From: Candidatus Pelagibacterales bacterium
GTDB taxonomy: Bacteria > Pseudomonadota > Alphaproteobacteria > Pelagibacterales > AG-422-B15
Assembly: GCA_016777745.1 (NCBI GenBank)
Contig: JADHQX010000034.1
Span: forward strand, 1 to 10,841
Length of the DNA stretch: 10,841 nt
Direction of reading: 5' to 3'
Position numbers and translations under genes: made by a program. This document shows, one piece after another, positions 1 to 6,747 of this stretch (its first letter is position 1; every line of letters starts with the position of its first letter). A model generated the notes under the pieces. The model searched no databases. It was not told where the DNA came from and saw only the letters and a list, made by a program, of their open reading frames with translations.

Positions 1-1656
1 CTAAATTCTGACGGCCGCTGTTTAATTTATGCCGATATGGGTCGTCCGAACGGCGGTGCCGATGCTGCCATTGCGCTTGGCCAGAAATTAAATGGTCAAT
101 TGGGCGTTACCGTTATGATTGCCAATCCAAACGATGATCTATTTCCAACAAAGGACTGCGGCATCCTTGCAACCGGTAAAATCAAAAGCGCCAAAGGCCA
201 TTTCACGCATTTCGATATAGTGGTTGACCAATTTGGCGCGGCCTTGCCATCAAGCCGTGACACGCTTCAATTTGAAAATCGAGCAAATGATGTCGAAACA
301 AGCTGCGATATTCTGATTGACCTGACGGGCGATACGCCCCTTTTCACCGGTTGGGAAAAACGCGACGGATATTTCCGCGCCGCTGGTGATGACATCAACG
401 CGCTTGCCGCCATCGAGAGCGAAGCCGCGCAAATGATTGGCGGCTTTGAAAAGCCAATCTATGTGAATTTTGACGAAAATCTATGCGCCCATTCGCGCAA
501 TAAAATTGGCGGCTGTTCACGCTGTCTTGATGTCTGCCCAGCCGGCGCCATTCAAAGCCGTGGCGATCATGTTTCGATTGATCCGGCCATTTGCGGTGGC
601 TGTGGGCTTTGTGGCGCAGTCTGTCCATCGGGTGCGGCACAAACCGCCTACCCGCCTGCAGACGGGCTGTTAACCAGCATCGCTAACCTTCACGATTATT
701 ATCAGACAGCTGGCGGCAAAACCCCAAGCCTGTTGCTTCATGATGACTCCTATGGCGCTGAAATGATTGAAACCATTGCCCGTTTTGGCCGCGGATTACC
801 AGCCAGCCTGCTACCTGTTTCGATGCATGCAATGGGCCGTGCTGGACATGATATTATGGTGGCGGCAATTGCGCTTGGTTATCAGCAGGTCTTTGTGCTG
901 CTGAATCCAGCCAAAGATGTTGAAAATGCCCCGCTTGTCGATCAGGTGACATTGGCACGATCAATGCTTGCCGGTGTTAATGCTGATGCTGATAACCGCA
1001 TTATCCTTGTTGATGCTGTCGACCCTGACGCGGTTGCCGAAATCTTTTACAACAGCCCATGTAAAAACAATGCCAAATCAGCGCCATTCAGCCCGATTGG
1101 TGCGCCGCGTTCAATGACACGGCTTGCCATGCGCGGCCTTGCCAATGCAAATGGCACGGCGGGAACCGTGATTGATTTGCCTGCTGGTGCACCTTATGGC
1201 CGTGTTGAGATTGACACAGACAATTGTACGATATGCCTGTCTTGTGTCAGCGCTTGCCCAGCTGGCGCGTTGCAAGATAATCCTGATGCACCGCAATTGC
1301 TGTTCCGTGAAGATGCCTGTCTGCAATGCGGTATTTGCGTTGCAACCTGCCCTGAAAAAGTGATCGCGCTTGCGCCGCAATTCAATCTTGCCGACAGCGC
1401 GATGGCAACCGAGCTGATTATCGAAGATACACCATTTGAATGCACATCATGCGGCAAACCATTTGGCAGTTCGAAATCAATCGAGCGGGTTATCAGCAAG
1501 CTTGCTGATCACAGCATGTTTCAAGACAGCGCAAAGACCGACATTTTGAAAATGTGTGAGGATTGCCGTGTTGAGGCCATGTTCGAGCAAAAAGATAAAA
1601 TGATGGAAATGCGCGATCGGCCAAAACCCCGCACAACTGACGATTACCTGAATTAA
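1..1656 (+). CDS. Multi-cluster 4Fe-4S ferredoxin-type protein, 5' end missing
   Basis: Probable cytoplasmic iron-sulfur electron-transfer or accessory protein. The frame is open to the window edge, so the ATG at 37 is probably internal and the N-terminus is missing. Residue numbers here count from that ATG. A first ferredoxin pair uses C150/C160/C163/C167, with an unusual nine-residue gap after the first Cys, and C186/C189/C192/C196. A second pair is canonical: C397/C400/C403/C407 and C428/C431/C434/C438. A C-terminal CxxC pair (C469/C472 and C507/C510) could bind zinc or another cluster. The residues between the ferredoxin pairs (about 210-385) lack cysteine clusters apart from one Cys. From memory, alphaproteobacterial homologues lie beside formate dehydrogenase and TorD genes, so a role in electron transfer to, or maturation of, a Mo/W formate dehydrogenase is inferred. 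It converges on the DUF6352 operon across a strong hairpin. Confidence 0.9.
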   Translation, partial: LNSDGRCLIYADMGRPNGGADAAIALGQKLNGQLGVTVMIANPNDDLFPTKDCGILATGKIKSAKGHFTHFDIVVDQFGAALPSSRDTLQFENRANDVETSCDILIDLTGDTPLFTGWEKRDGYFRAAGDDINALAAIESEAAQMIGGFEKPIYVNFDENLCAHSRNKIGGCSRCLDVCPAGAIQSRGDHVSIDPAICGGCGLCGAVCPSGAAQTAYPPADGLLTSIANLHDYYQTAGGKTPSLLLHDDSYGAEMIETIARFGRGLPASLLPVSMHAMGRAGHDIMVAAIALGYQQVFVLLNPAKDVENAPLVDQVTLARSMLAGVNADADNRIILVDAVDPDAVAEIFYNSPCKNNAKSAPFSPIGAPRSMTRLAMRGLANANGTAGTVIDLPAGAPYGRVEIDTDNCTICLSCVSACPAGALQDNPDAPQLLFREDACLQCGICVATCPEKVIALAPQFNLADSAMATELIIEDTPFECTSCGKPFGSSKSIERVISKLADHSMFQDSAKTDILKMCEDCRVEAMFEQKDKMMEMRDRPKPRTTDDYLN

Positions 1657-1668
1657 TCAAGCCGCTAA

Positions 1669-1704
1669 ATCTGCGGCAGGTTGGATTCGAAACCTGCCGC
1701 AGAT
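1669..1704. terminator. Strong inverted repeat between convergent genes, probable bidirectional terminator
   Basis: A perfect 14-bp stem has arms at 1669-1682 and 1691-1704, with an 8-base loop. It begins 12 bases after the 4Fe-4S gene stop and ends 27 bases before the DUF6352 stop. Neither side has a long T tract: the plus side is followed by mixed sequence and the minus side by a short TTTA. It may act as a bidirectional terminator or RNA 3'-end stabiliser for the two converging transcripts. Confidence 0.75.
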
Positions 1705-1731
1705 CAGCCTGAAATATATTTAAGCATTAAA

Positions 1732-2721
1732 TTAAGATGGATCGCTAACCGGCAGATTTACAAGTAAGTTCTGCGGCTTCATTCTTACAACTCCTGCCTC
1801 ATCCATTGCCAGCCCAAGATAAACCGGTTTACCCGCCATTTCAGCGACAAACCCGTTATCGGTCTCCAATTTGAAAAGACATAAAATGCGCCTCAATCGA
1901 GGCTCTTCAACTTCATCACCACGATACAGATCATTCAGAATTTTGGTGGCTTCGGCATCAAGGCCAATATGCCACGACCAGGCTTCATCTTCGATTTTGA
2001 CCATTGGCGAAACGCGAACCGCAAGAGGCAGAAAATGTGCAATCCATTTTTCTAAAACCCGCGCCAAACCATCAAGTGCTGGCTGGGTATAGGCGATGTC
2101 AATTGAGGTGTTAAATAGGTCGGATCGTTCCCAATATTCATCGGCCGTTTCCGTGGCAAGAATATCAATTTGCACCTCATCATTTGCGCTTGTTGGCTCA
2201 AGCGCCTTTTGCATGCCTGATTGAAGCTGCACTGTTGCATGATCAGCAACCATGATGCGCCCATCATCAAGCGTTACCACCTGATTGCGGAATAGAATCT
2301 CGGCTGCCCGCAATTGCAAGGGGTCGGTTTCGCCATCAAGAATATTGCGAAGAATAATCTGCGCTATCTGTTCAAAAAACAGCGGTGGGATATTTGGCTG
2401 GGCATTGCGTGCCATTGCCATATAAGCCGATTCCAAAGTCGGGTAATCTGCCAGAAAATTACGGAACCGCAAAACCGCCTGATAATTATGTACAACATCT
2501 TTATCAGCAATTTCAAATAGATCCGTTGGCGCCACCGTTGCAAAAGGATCATCAACCAATTTCTTATGAAGCGCAATTTCAGCATCACATGACCCCTCTT
2601 CCGGGGCCACTTCTTCACGCATGAAATAGGCGCGCATAAAATCGGCGCTTGGCACCATATGCCCGTGATCGTCACGAAGTGTTAAATGCCATCCAGATGT
2701 AAGCCAAAAATCATTGCTCAT
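1732..2721 (-). CDS. DUF6352 family protein, function unknown
   Basis: Soluble protein of about 329 residues with no signal peptide, membrane segment or known catalytic motif. The N-terminal stretch with F-W-L-T-S-G-W-H-L and the following acidic, helix-rich region match my memory of DUF6352. The family is known by sequence only. I chose the ATG at 2721 because the conserved block then begins almost at once, and a GGAG lies 12 bases upstream. An in-frame ATG at 2739 would add six residues and has no better ribosome site. It is the last gene of the leftward operon, following DUF6505 after a short gap. Operon membership with an Mrp ATPase, and proximity to a 4Fe-4S protein, suggest a role in Fe-S or Mo/W enzyme maturation. 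That role is inference from neighbours only. Confidence 0.82.
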   Translation of the reverse strand: MSNDFWLTSGWHLTLRDDHGHMVPSADFMRAYFMREEVAPEEGSCDAEIALHKKLVDDPFATVAPTDLFEIADKDVVHNYQAVLRFRNFLADYPTLESAYMAMARNAQPNIPPLFFEQIAQIILRNILDGETDPLQLRAAEILFRNQVVTLDDGRIMVADHATVQLQSGMQKALEPTSANDEVQIDILATETADEYWERSDLFNTSIDIAYTQPALDGLARVLEKWIAHFLPLAVRVSPMVKIEDEAWSWHIGLDAEATKILNDLYRGDEVEEPRLRRILCLFKLETDNGFVAEMAGKPVYLGLAMDEAGVVRMKPQNLLVNLPVSDPS

Positions 2722-2762
2722 TACGTTTTCAAACTCCATGAAGGCCCAATCAACGGTGCCTA

Positions 2763-3284
2763 TTATCCCTGACCATGCGCGTGAGGCCCTGCACTATCTG
2801 CTGGGTCATCATCATCGACCATTGTCCATATTTTCTGCTCGGCGCAAGATTCAGGCTTGGCAAGGCTGCGGAAAGACTCGCGAATTCCATCATCGCCAAG
2901 GCTGCGCTGAATCGCCAGCAAAGTGCCGGTTTTATGTTCGGCGCATAAATCTGCCATGAACTTGATTTCTTCAGTTACCGCGACCATCGCCGCTGCTTCG
3001 TCAGGGGCACCAAACTCATTCATAAAAATCGAACAAAGCCGTTTTTCAATCGTATCAAGATCATCCGGCTTTACCGTGACAATGCTAACCAAGGTTGAGA
3101 AGCCCATTGAGTCAAGCCCCAAAAACCCATTGCTAAACGCTTGTTTTACCTTGCCTTTAATATCGGCCTCACCAATACCGGCAAAGCAGAAAGTGCCAAC
3201 AAGCGCCCATTCGCCTTCATCGGCTGCCAGCGGAAACACATTCAGATCAGACGGGTCAAACCGGATGGTTTTTGCAAGTTTCAT
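2763..3284 (-). CDS. DUF6505 family protein, function unknown
   Basis: Protein of 173 residues, apparently soluble and cytoplasmic. The N-terminal pattern K-x-I-R-F-D-P-S-D-L-N-V-F (about residues 5-17) and the central F-x-G-L-D-S-M-G-F-S-T-L block (about 54-65) match my memory of DUF6505, a family without assigned function. The last 20 residues are acidic, then rich in Gly, His and Pro (D157-D160, H168, H170), and look like a disordered tail. The ATG at 3284 is the only reasonable start because the conserved block begins at residue 2. Its Shine-Dalgarno is weak, so translation may depend on the upstream gene, whose stop is 40 bases away. It sits between the ligase-like gene and the DUF6352 gene, and that trio seems to travel together. 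Confidence 0.82.
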   Translation of the reverse strand: MKLAKTIRFDPSDLNVFPLAADEGEWALVGTFCFAGIGEADIKGKVKQAFSNGFLGLDSMGFSTLVSIVTVKPDDLDTIEKRLCSIFMNEFGAPDEAAAMVAVTEEIKFMADLCAEHKTGTLLAIQRSLGDDGIRESFRSLAKPESCAEQKIWTMVDDDDPADSAGPHAHGQG

Positions 3285-3324
3285 AGCTGGTTTACCAATT
3301 CCCTATCCATAACAGACCAGCCCC

Positions 3325-4098
3325 TTAGGGCAGAACTGGCGTGCCACAAACAGCTTCGAGTTCATGTGGCATAACCGATGATGCTTTTCCATCAAGCTTG
3401 ACCAACGCGCCGCCATGTTCATCAAGACCCAGCCATTCAGCCTGTTCGCCACCAGCGAAATCAATTGGCGCGGATGCTTCTAACCGCTGCATCCAACTGT
3501 CATAAAGCGGACGGAACCCGTCATCTTGCCAGCGGTTGACCCAAGCCAGAAAATGCCGGCAGCTTGATTCAACCAAGCGGGTGCGCGAAATAAACCCGCC
3601 CCCTTCTTCGGCCATCGAGGTTTGTTCCGCCCCAGGGGTTTGCGACCATTCAGCCTGATCCTGTTCTTCGGCGATCAAACGTACATCGGCGCTGACAATC
3701 ATCCATTCTGGCACGTCATCGCTGCCTGCTGCCGGATCAATCACCAGACGCACCATGCCGGCACGCCCACGATTTAACATTACATAGCCCGGCAATTGAT
3801 AGGTAACGGCAATTTCAGGCGGCGCCAGCGCCCCGATTGAATCACCAAGCCCAATCATCATCGCAAACAGCATCTGCCCAGCTTGACGAACCGCAACATC
3901 CGGCTCTAGCCGAACGGCAATCTGCATCCGGTCGATTCTTTCAGCATAAAAAACAGTGCCAACTTCGGTATTTGCGGCAACCGCGACGGCCTTGGCCAGC
4001 ACATCCTGACCAGCAGGCACTTCAACTGCCCGTAGCAAAGGCGGCAATTGTGGCACAGTTGTTTGATCGGCCGGATCATCTTCGTAATATAATGTCAT
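3325..4098 (-). CDS. Biotin/lipoate--protein ligase-like protein (BPL_LplA_LipB_2 type)
   Basis: Protein of 257 residues resembling the divergent biotin/lipoate A/B ligase family found in alphaproteobacteria. The region around residues 51-65 (Y-A-E-R-I-D-R-M, then A-V-R-L-E-P), the L-A-P-P-E-I-A-V-T segment (91-99) and N109-R110-G111-R112-A113-G114 correspond to the ligase core. A C-terminal patch with G-L-D-E-H-G-G-A-L-V (224-233) resembles the small SH3-like domain that follows the catalytic domain in BirA-type enzymes. The canonical GRGRxxRxW nucleotide-binding motif is not recognisable, so activity on biotin or lipoate is uncertain. It may attach another acyl group or be non-catalytic. 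Its ATG overlaps the Mrp stop in an ATGA arrangement (4095-4098), indicating translational coupling and linking it functionally to the Fe-S carrier. Confidence 0.8.
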   Translation of the reverse strand: MTLYYEDDPADQTTVPQLPPLLRAVEVPAGQDVLAKAVAVAANTEVGTVFYAERIDRMQIAVRLEPDVAVRQAGQMLFAMMIGLGDSIGALAPPEIAVTYQLPGYVMLNRGRAGMVRLVIDPAAGSDDVPEWMIVSADVRLIAEEQDQAEWSQTPGAEQTSMAEEGGGFISRTRLVESSCRHFLAWVNRWQDDGFRPLYDSWMQRLEASAPIDFAGGEQAEWLGLDEHGGALVKLDGKASSVMPHELEAVCGTPVLP

Positions 4099-5183
4099 GC
4101 GCTTTCCTCATTGCGAAGGTCGGCGACCTCCATCAAACGTTTGGCAATAGTGCGATAGGTCTTTGCCTGTTCAGATTGCGGCTCGGCAACAACAATGGGG
4201 GTTCCTGAATCCGATCCAACCCGCACTGCCATCGACAAAGGAATTTCCCCAAGCAGTTCAATCCCACGTTTTTCCGCCTCGCGCGCGGCACCACCATCGC
4301 CAAAAATATGGTCTTTCCGGCCACAATCCGGACAGCTCCAATGCGACATATTCTGCACCATTCCCAGCACCGGCACATTCGCTTTTTCAAACATTGTCAA
4401 TGCCTTGACAACATCAAGAAGGGCAATATCCTGCGGCGTTGACACAATCACCGCCCCTGCCAAATTCACCTGTTGCGCCAATGATATCTGAATATCACCG
4501 GTTCCGGGCGGCAAATCAATAATGATCACATCAAGCACACCCCATGCAACCGAGTCCAGCATTTGCGTTAACGCCGATTGCACCATCGGCCCGCGCCAGA
4601 TCATCGCCGTATCGTCAGGCACCAGCAATCCCATCGACATTAGATGCACGCCATAGCTTTCCAGCGGCTTTACCATGTCACCACCCGCCGACGCCGGACG
4701 ACCACTAACGCCAAGCATGCGCGGTTGTGACGGGCCATAAACGTCGGCATCAAGCAAACCAACCCGCAACCCCTCAAGGCGCAGGGCAATGGCCAGATTT
4801 ACCGCTGTTGTCGATTTACCAACACCGCCCTTGCCCGATGCCACGGCAACAAAGCGGCGCACCTTGCTTTCAAGAACTTTTTCGGTTACCGGCCCTTCAT
4901 CTTCAGACAGGGCGCTCATGCCCCCCTGATCGCCAGCATGCGCGGTAACCATCACGGTTGCGCTGGTCACGCCTTCGATCGCCAGCGCCGCCTTTTCCGC
5001 AGCACGACGCACCGGTTCCATGGCTGGCCCGCGATGCGCCGGCACCTGAAGGGCAAAACTGATATTGCTATCCTTGATTTGCAAGCCGGTTACCATGCCA
5101 AGCGCAACAATATCGCGCCCCTGCGATGGATCCTGAACATTCGCTAGCGCCGCCAGAATCAAGTCTTGGGTCAAAGCGGTCAT
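4095..5183 (-). CDS. mrp: Mrp/ApbC-type iron-sulfur cluster carrier P-loop ATPase
   Basis: Cytoplasmic Fe-S cluster carrier ATPase of 362 residues. An N-terminal MIP18/DUF59 domain (about 1-85) precedes the deviant Walker A motif G-K-G-G-V-G-K-S at 117-124. Next come a switch-like D-A-D-V-Y-G-P-S (145-152) and the Walker B-like I-I-D-L-P-P-G-T-G-D (221-230). C284 and C287, in a C-P-D-C-G context, are the family's cluster-bridging CxxC at the dimer interface. Length and domain order are normal for the family. The ATG directly abuts the DUF6494 stop (TAAATG), and its own stop overlaps the ligase-like start, so it is translated as part of a coupled operon. It may deliver clusters to the multi-cluster 4Fe-4S protein encoded nearby, or to a formate dehydrogenase elsewhere. 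That target is inferred. Confidence 0.95.
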   Translation of the reverse strand: MTALTQDLILAALANVQDPSQGRDIVALGMVTGLQIKDSNISFALQVPAHRGPAMEPVRRAAEKAALAIEGVTSATVMVTAHAGDQGGMSALSEDEGPVTEKVLESKVRRFVAVASGKGGVGKSTTAVNLAIALRLEGLRVGLLDADVYGPSQPRMLGVSGRPASAGGDMVKPLESYGVHLMSMGLLVPDDTAMIWRGPMVQSALTQMLDSVAWGVLDVIIIDLPPGTGDIQISLAQQVNLAGAVIVSTPQDIALLDVVKALTMFEKANVPVLGMVQNMSHWSCPDCGRKDHIFGDGGAAREAEKRGIELLGEIPLSMAVRVGSDSGTPIVVAEPQSEQAKTYRTIAKRLMEVADLRNEESA

Positions 5184-5411
5184 TTATTCAGGTGCCACCA
5201 AATTTGCCGTGACATCATGTGTGAATTGCAGATCGGCAATCTCGACACGCGCTGTTACCGCCACTTCTGCGCCAGCCGCAATCTTGCCATCGGCCACCGC
5301 TTTGGCAAGCGCGTCAGCCAATTCCTGATGCGCGGTCACGCCAAGCTGCTTTAAAAATTTCCGCATTGCCATTTCACTGGCGGTCATATCTTCGCGTTGG
5401 TCTTTGCTCAT
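5184..5411 (-). CDS. DUF6494 family small protein
   Basis: Small protein of 75 residues, the first gene of the leftward operon. The pattern M-R-K-F-L-K-x-L-G-V-T (residues about 14-24) followed by an amphipathic helix and short beta segments matches my memory of DUF6494, a family of unknown function. The ATG at 5411 was chosen because AGGA lies six bases upstream. In-frame ATGs at 5417 and 5426 would place that site inside or directly against the start. There is no signal peptide or cysteine. Its stop codon touches the mrp start, so its translation probably feeds that of the ATPase. I infer that it assists the ATPase or its client, but nothing in the sequence assigns a function. Confidence 0.82.
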   Translation of the reverse strand: MSKDQREDMTASEMAMRKFLKQLGVTAHQELADALAKAVADGKIAAGAEVAVTARVEIADLQFTHDVTANLVAPE

Positions 5412-5486
5412 CGTCATTCCTATCATAATGGGCCTAATGGATCAGGCTTTGTAATTTCGAGATTTTGTCTGTTTAAACGCTGCCCG

Positions 5487-5873
5487 TTATTCGGGTGTTT
5501 TCAGGGTTTTAACAAATTCTAATATGTCATCAACATCCTCAAGGGTAAGGATGATTTCTTTGCTAAAGGCTGGCAGGGCGTCACTTCTTGGCTCGCTTAC
5601 ACCTTCGATCCGCACAAGTGATGGATGCGGCGGCAAAATATAAAAAACCTCAAATCGATATGCCCAATCATCAAGCCATTTCATCGCCGAAAAGGACGGG
5701 GTTGATCCAATACCGCCATAAGGGTTGATCCCCGGCACAACATGGCATCGCGTGCAATGTTCGCGCACCACTTTTAGCCCTCGTTCAACAGCGGTATCGG
5801 CTTTGGCCGCGACGCCCATAAAGGCACCACCAAACAAAACTGCGGCAAAAATAGACTGACCAAACAAACGCAA
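5487..5873 (-). CDS. Small exported c-type cytochrome
   Basis: Predicted periplasmic monohaem cytochrome c of 128 residues if started at the TTG at 5873. A signal peptide (residues 1-26, ending A-A-K-A-D) precedes the haem attachment site C40-T-R-C43-H44. The frame has no ATG before Met19, which would destroy the signal peptide, so the start is non-ATG. AAGGG lies about ten bases before TTG 5873. The alternative TTG at 5882 is only one base from that site. Met64 is the only methionine in the mature part. At L100-P-A-F, where I would expect the axial Met-Pro, there is leucine, leaving the sixth haem ligand unclear. It follows the DUF3144-like gene closely and probably shares its transcript. 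The electron partner is unknown. A Mo/W oxidoreductase is an inference from context. Confidence 0.85.
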   Translation of the reverse strand: MRLFGQSIFAAVLFGGAFMGVAAKADTAVERGLKVVREHCTRCHVVPGINPYGGIGSTPSFSAMKWLDDWAYRFEVFYILPPHPSLVRIEGVSEPRSDALPAFSKEIILTLEDVDDILEFVKTLKTPE

Positions 5874-5891
5874 AACAAACAAACCCTTTTT

Positions 5892-6194
5892 CTAAACCGT
5901 TGGATCGGCCATATGTTCACGCAACATATCAGTATATTGCGCCACCATATGCTGAACAAAATCTTCCTGTTCCTCAACATTCAAAACATTTTTGCCAACA
6001 TGTGCGGCATAACGTGCCGCCGCATACAGCATGACCATCTGTAATTCGGTTGATTCAATCTTTTTGTTTCGCTGATTTGCCAGCGAGATAAACTGGTCAG
6101 CAACGCGTAAAAAGGACTGGCTGTCCAAAATGCCCTCACGATGCGTTTCCGGATCAAATTCATCAGGCCGTTGATGCCATGGTGGAAATTTCAT
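5892..6194 (-). CDS. DUF3144-like small protein
   Basis: Cytoplasmic, helix-rich protein of 100 residues. The block from F28 onward reads A-D-Q-F-I-S-L-A-N-Q, then L-Y-A-A-A-R-Y-A-A-H, then F-V-Q-H-M-V-A-Q-Y-T-D-M-L. This aligns by eye with DUF3144, whose members carry A-D-x-H-I-x-L-x-N-x-Q and an M-Y-x-x-A-R-F motif. The family has no known biochemical role. The first 25 residues are hydrophilic and not part of that domain. The ATG at 6194 begins M-K-F-P-P-W and has only a distant AGGG. Its TAG stop (5892-5894) is in the same frame as the cytochrome gene that follows within about 20 bases, so the two form a transcriptional unit. Confidence 0.72.
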   Translation of the reverse strand: MKFPPWHQRPDEFDPETHREGILDSQSFLRVADQFISLANQRNKKIESTELQMVMLYAAARYAAHVGKNVLNVEEQEDFVQHMVAQYTDMLREHMADPTV

Positions 6195-6294
6195 TATCAG
6201 TAAAACCCTAAATTAAATAATATTGCGTTTACCCTAGCAGCTTTTTTAACGCAGATGAACCCGTTGCCAGCGCTGTTTTCCCAAACAACACCGC

Positions 6295-6678
6295 CTAATC
6301 ATCATTATGATCAATCTGAACGGACCGCATCCATGACAGAATATCGGCTGATTGATCGTCAACAAGGGCAACATGCGCCCGATAGCGGCGAATCAAATCT
6401 TTGCCAAGCGGGGTTAATCTAGCCCCGCCCTTGCTCGATCCGCCGCGCTCGGTCACAAACAACGGGTCACGAAACCCGCTTTGCATTGAATCAAGCAGGA
6501 ACCACGCACGGCGATAGCTCATTCCCATCTGGCGCGCCGCCGCGCTGATCGACCCAGCCTCGCCAAGCAAGGCCAGCAGATTAATTTTGCCAAGGCCAAT
6601 GGTCTCATCAGCAATGAATAATTTTGTACGCACCCCCGGTTCTTGGGCCGCATGCCGTGTCTTTTTCGCTGCGGTCAA
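6295..6678 (-). CDS. ModE N-terminal-type winged-helix regulator
   Basis: DNA-binding regulator of 127 residues, resembling the N-terminal winged-helix domain of the molybdate regulator ModE. The helix-turn-helix spans about residues 32-65, with G-S-I-S-A-A-A-R-Q-M-G-M-S-Y-R-R-A-W at 42-59. The wing, with R78-G-G-S-S-K-G-G-A-R-L-T-P (78-90), is typical. The C-terminal molybdate-binding MOP/TOBE domains are absent, so it may not sense oxyanion directly. The start is TTG at 6678, with a perfect AGGAGG six bases upstream (6685-6690). A further TTG at 6705 would put that site inside the gene. It diverges from the tungstate-binding-protein gene, which suggests that it controls that gene and itself. 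Its targets may include the neighbouring redox genes, which is inference. Confidence 0.88.
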   Translation of the reverse strand: MTAAKKTRHAAQEPGVRTKLFIADETIGLGKINLLALLGEAGSISAAARQMGMSYRRAWFLLDSMQSGFRDPLFVTERGGSSKGGARLTPLGKDLIRRYRAHVALVDDQSADILSWMRSVQIDHNDD

Positions 6679-6684
6679 AAATGA

Positions 6685-6690
6685 CCTCCT
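6685..6690 (-). promoter_or_regulatory. Strong ribosome binding site setting the TTG start of the ModE-like gene
   Basis: Read on the minus strand this is AGGAGG followed by T, with six bases to the TTG at 6678. It is the best Shine-Dalgarno in the window and decides the start over the upstream TTG at 6705. Confidence 0.85.
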
Positions 6691-6730
6691 TTGCCAACAA
6701 ATCAAGTCCGCCTTAACCTTACCTATTATC

Positions 6731-6747
6731 TATATGCGAGGCGATAT
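6731..6747. promoter_or_regulatory. Candidate operator in the ModE-like/tupA divergent region
   Basis: An imperfect palindrome has ATAT-containing half-sites, TATATGCG and CGATAT, separated by AGG. ModE boxes in enterobacteria are also built from TATA-containing inverted halves, and the site lies between a ModE-type regulator and tupA. Just beside it, on the minus strand, is a GATAAT (6725-6730) that could be a -10 for the regulator gene. That would put the palindrome in the promoter spacer, as expected for autorepression. The half-sites differ by one inserted base, so this is tentative. Confidence 0.35.

Noticed and set aside
2923..3312. 129-codon open frame on the plus strand opposite the DUF6505 gene
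   Set aside because: It lies antisense to a recognised family member, has a low-complexity Ser/Pro-rich translation with no motif, and has no ribosome site. It is a shadow frame.
3837..4208. 123-codon plus-strand open frame spanning the ligase-like/mrp junction
   Set aside because: It crosses two well-supported minus-strand genes, is rich in Gln and Ala with no recognisable domain, and has no start signal.
5483..5495. Small CCCG/CGGG hairpin at the end of the cytochrome gene
   Set aside because: A four-base stem with no T tract is too weak to call a terminator.
6195..6294. Possible promoter or small RNA between the ModE-like and DUF3144-like genes
   Set aside because: The AT-rich run read leftward contains -10-like strings, but no -35 at proper spacing and no stable hairpin, so nothing can be supported.
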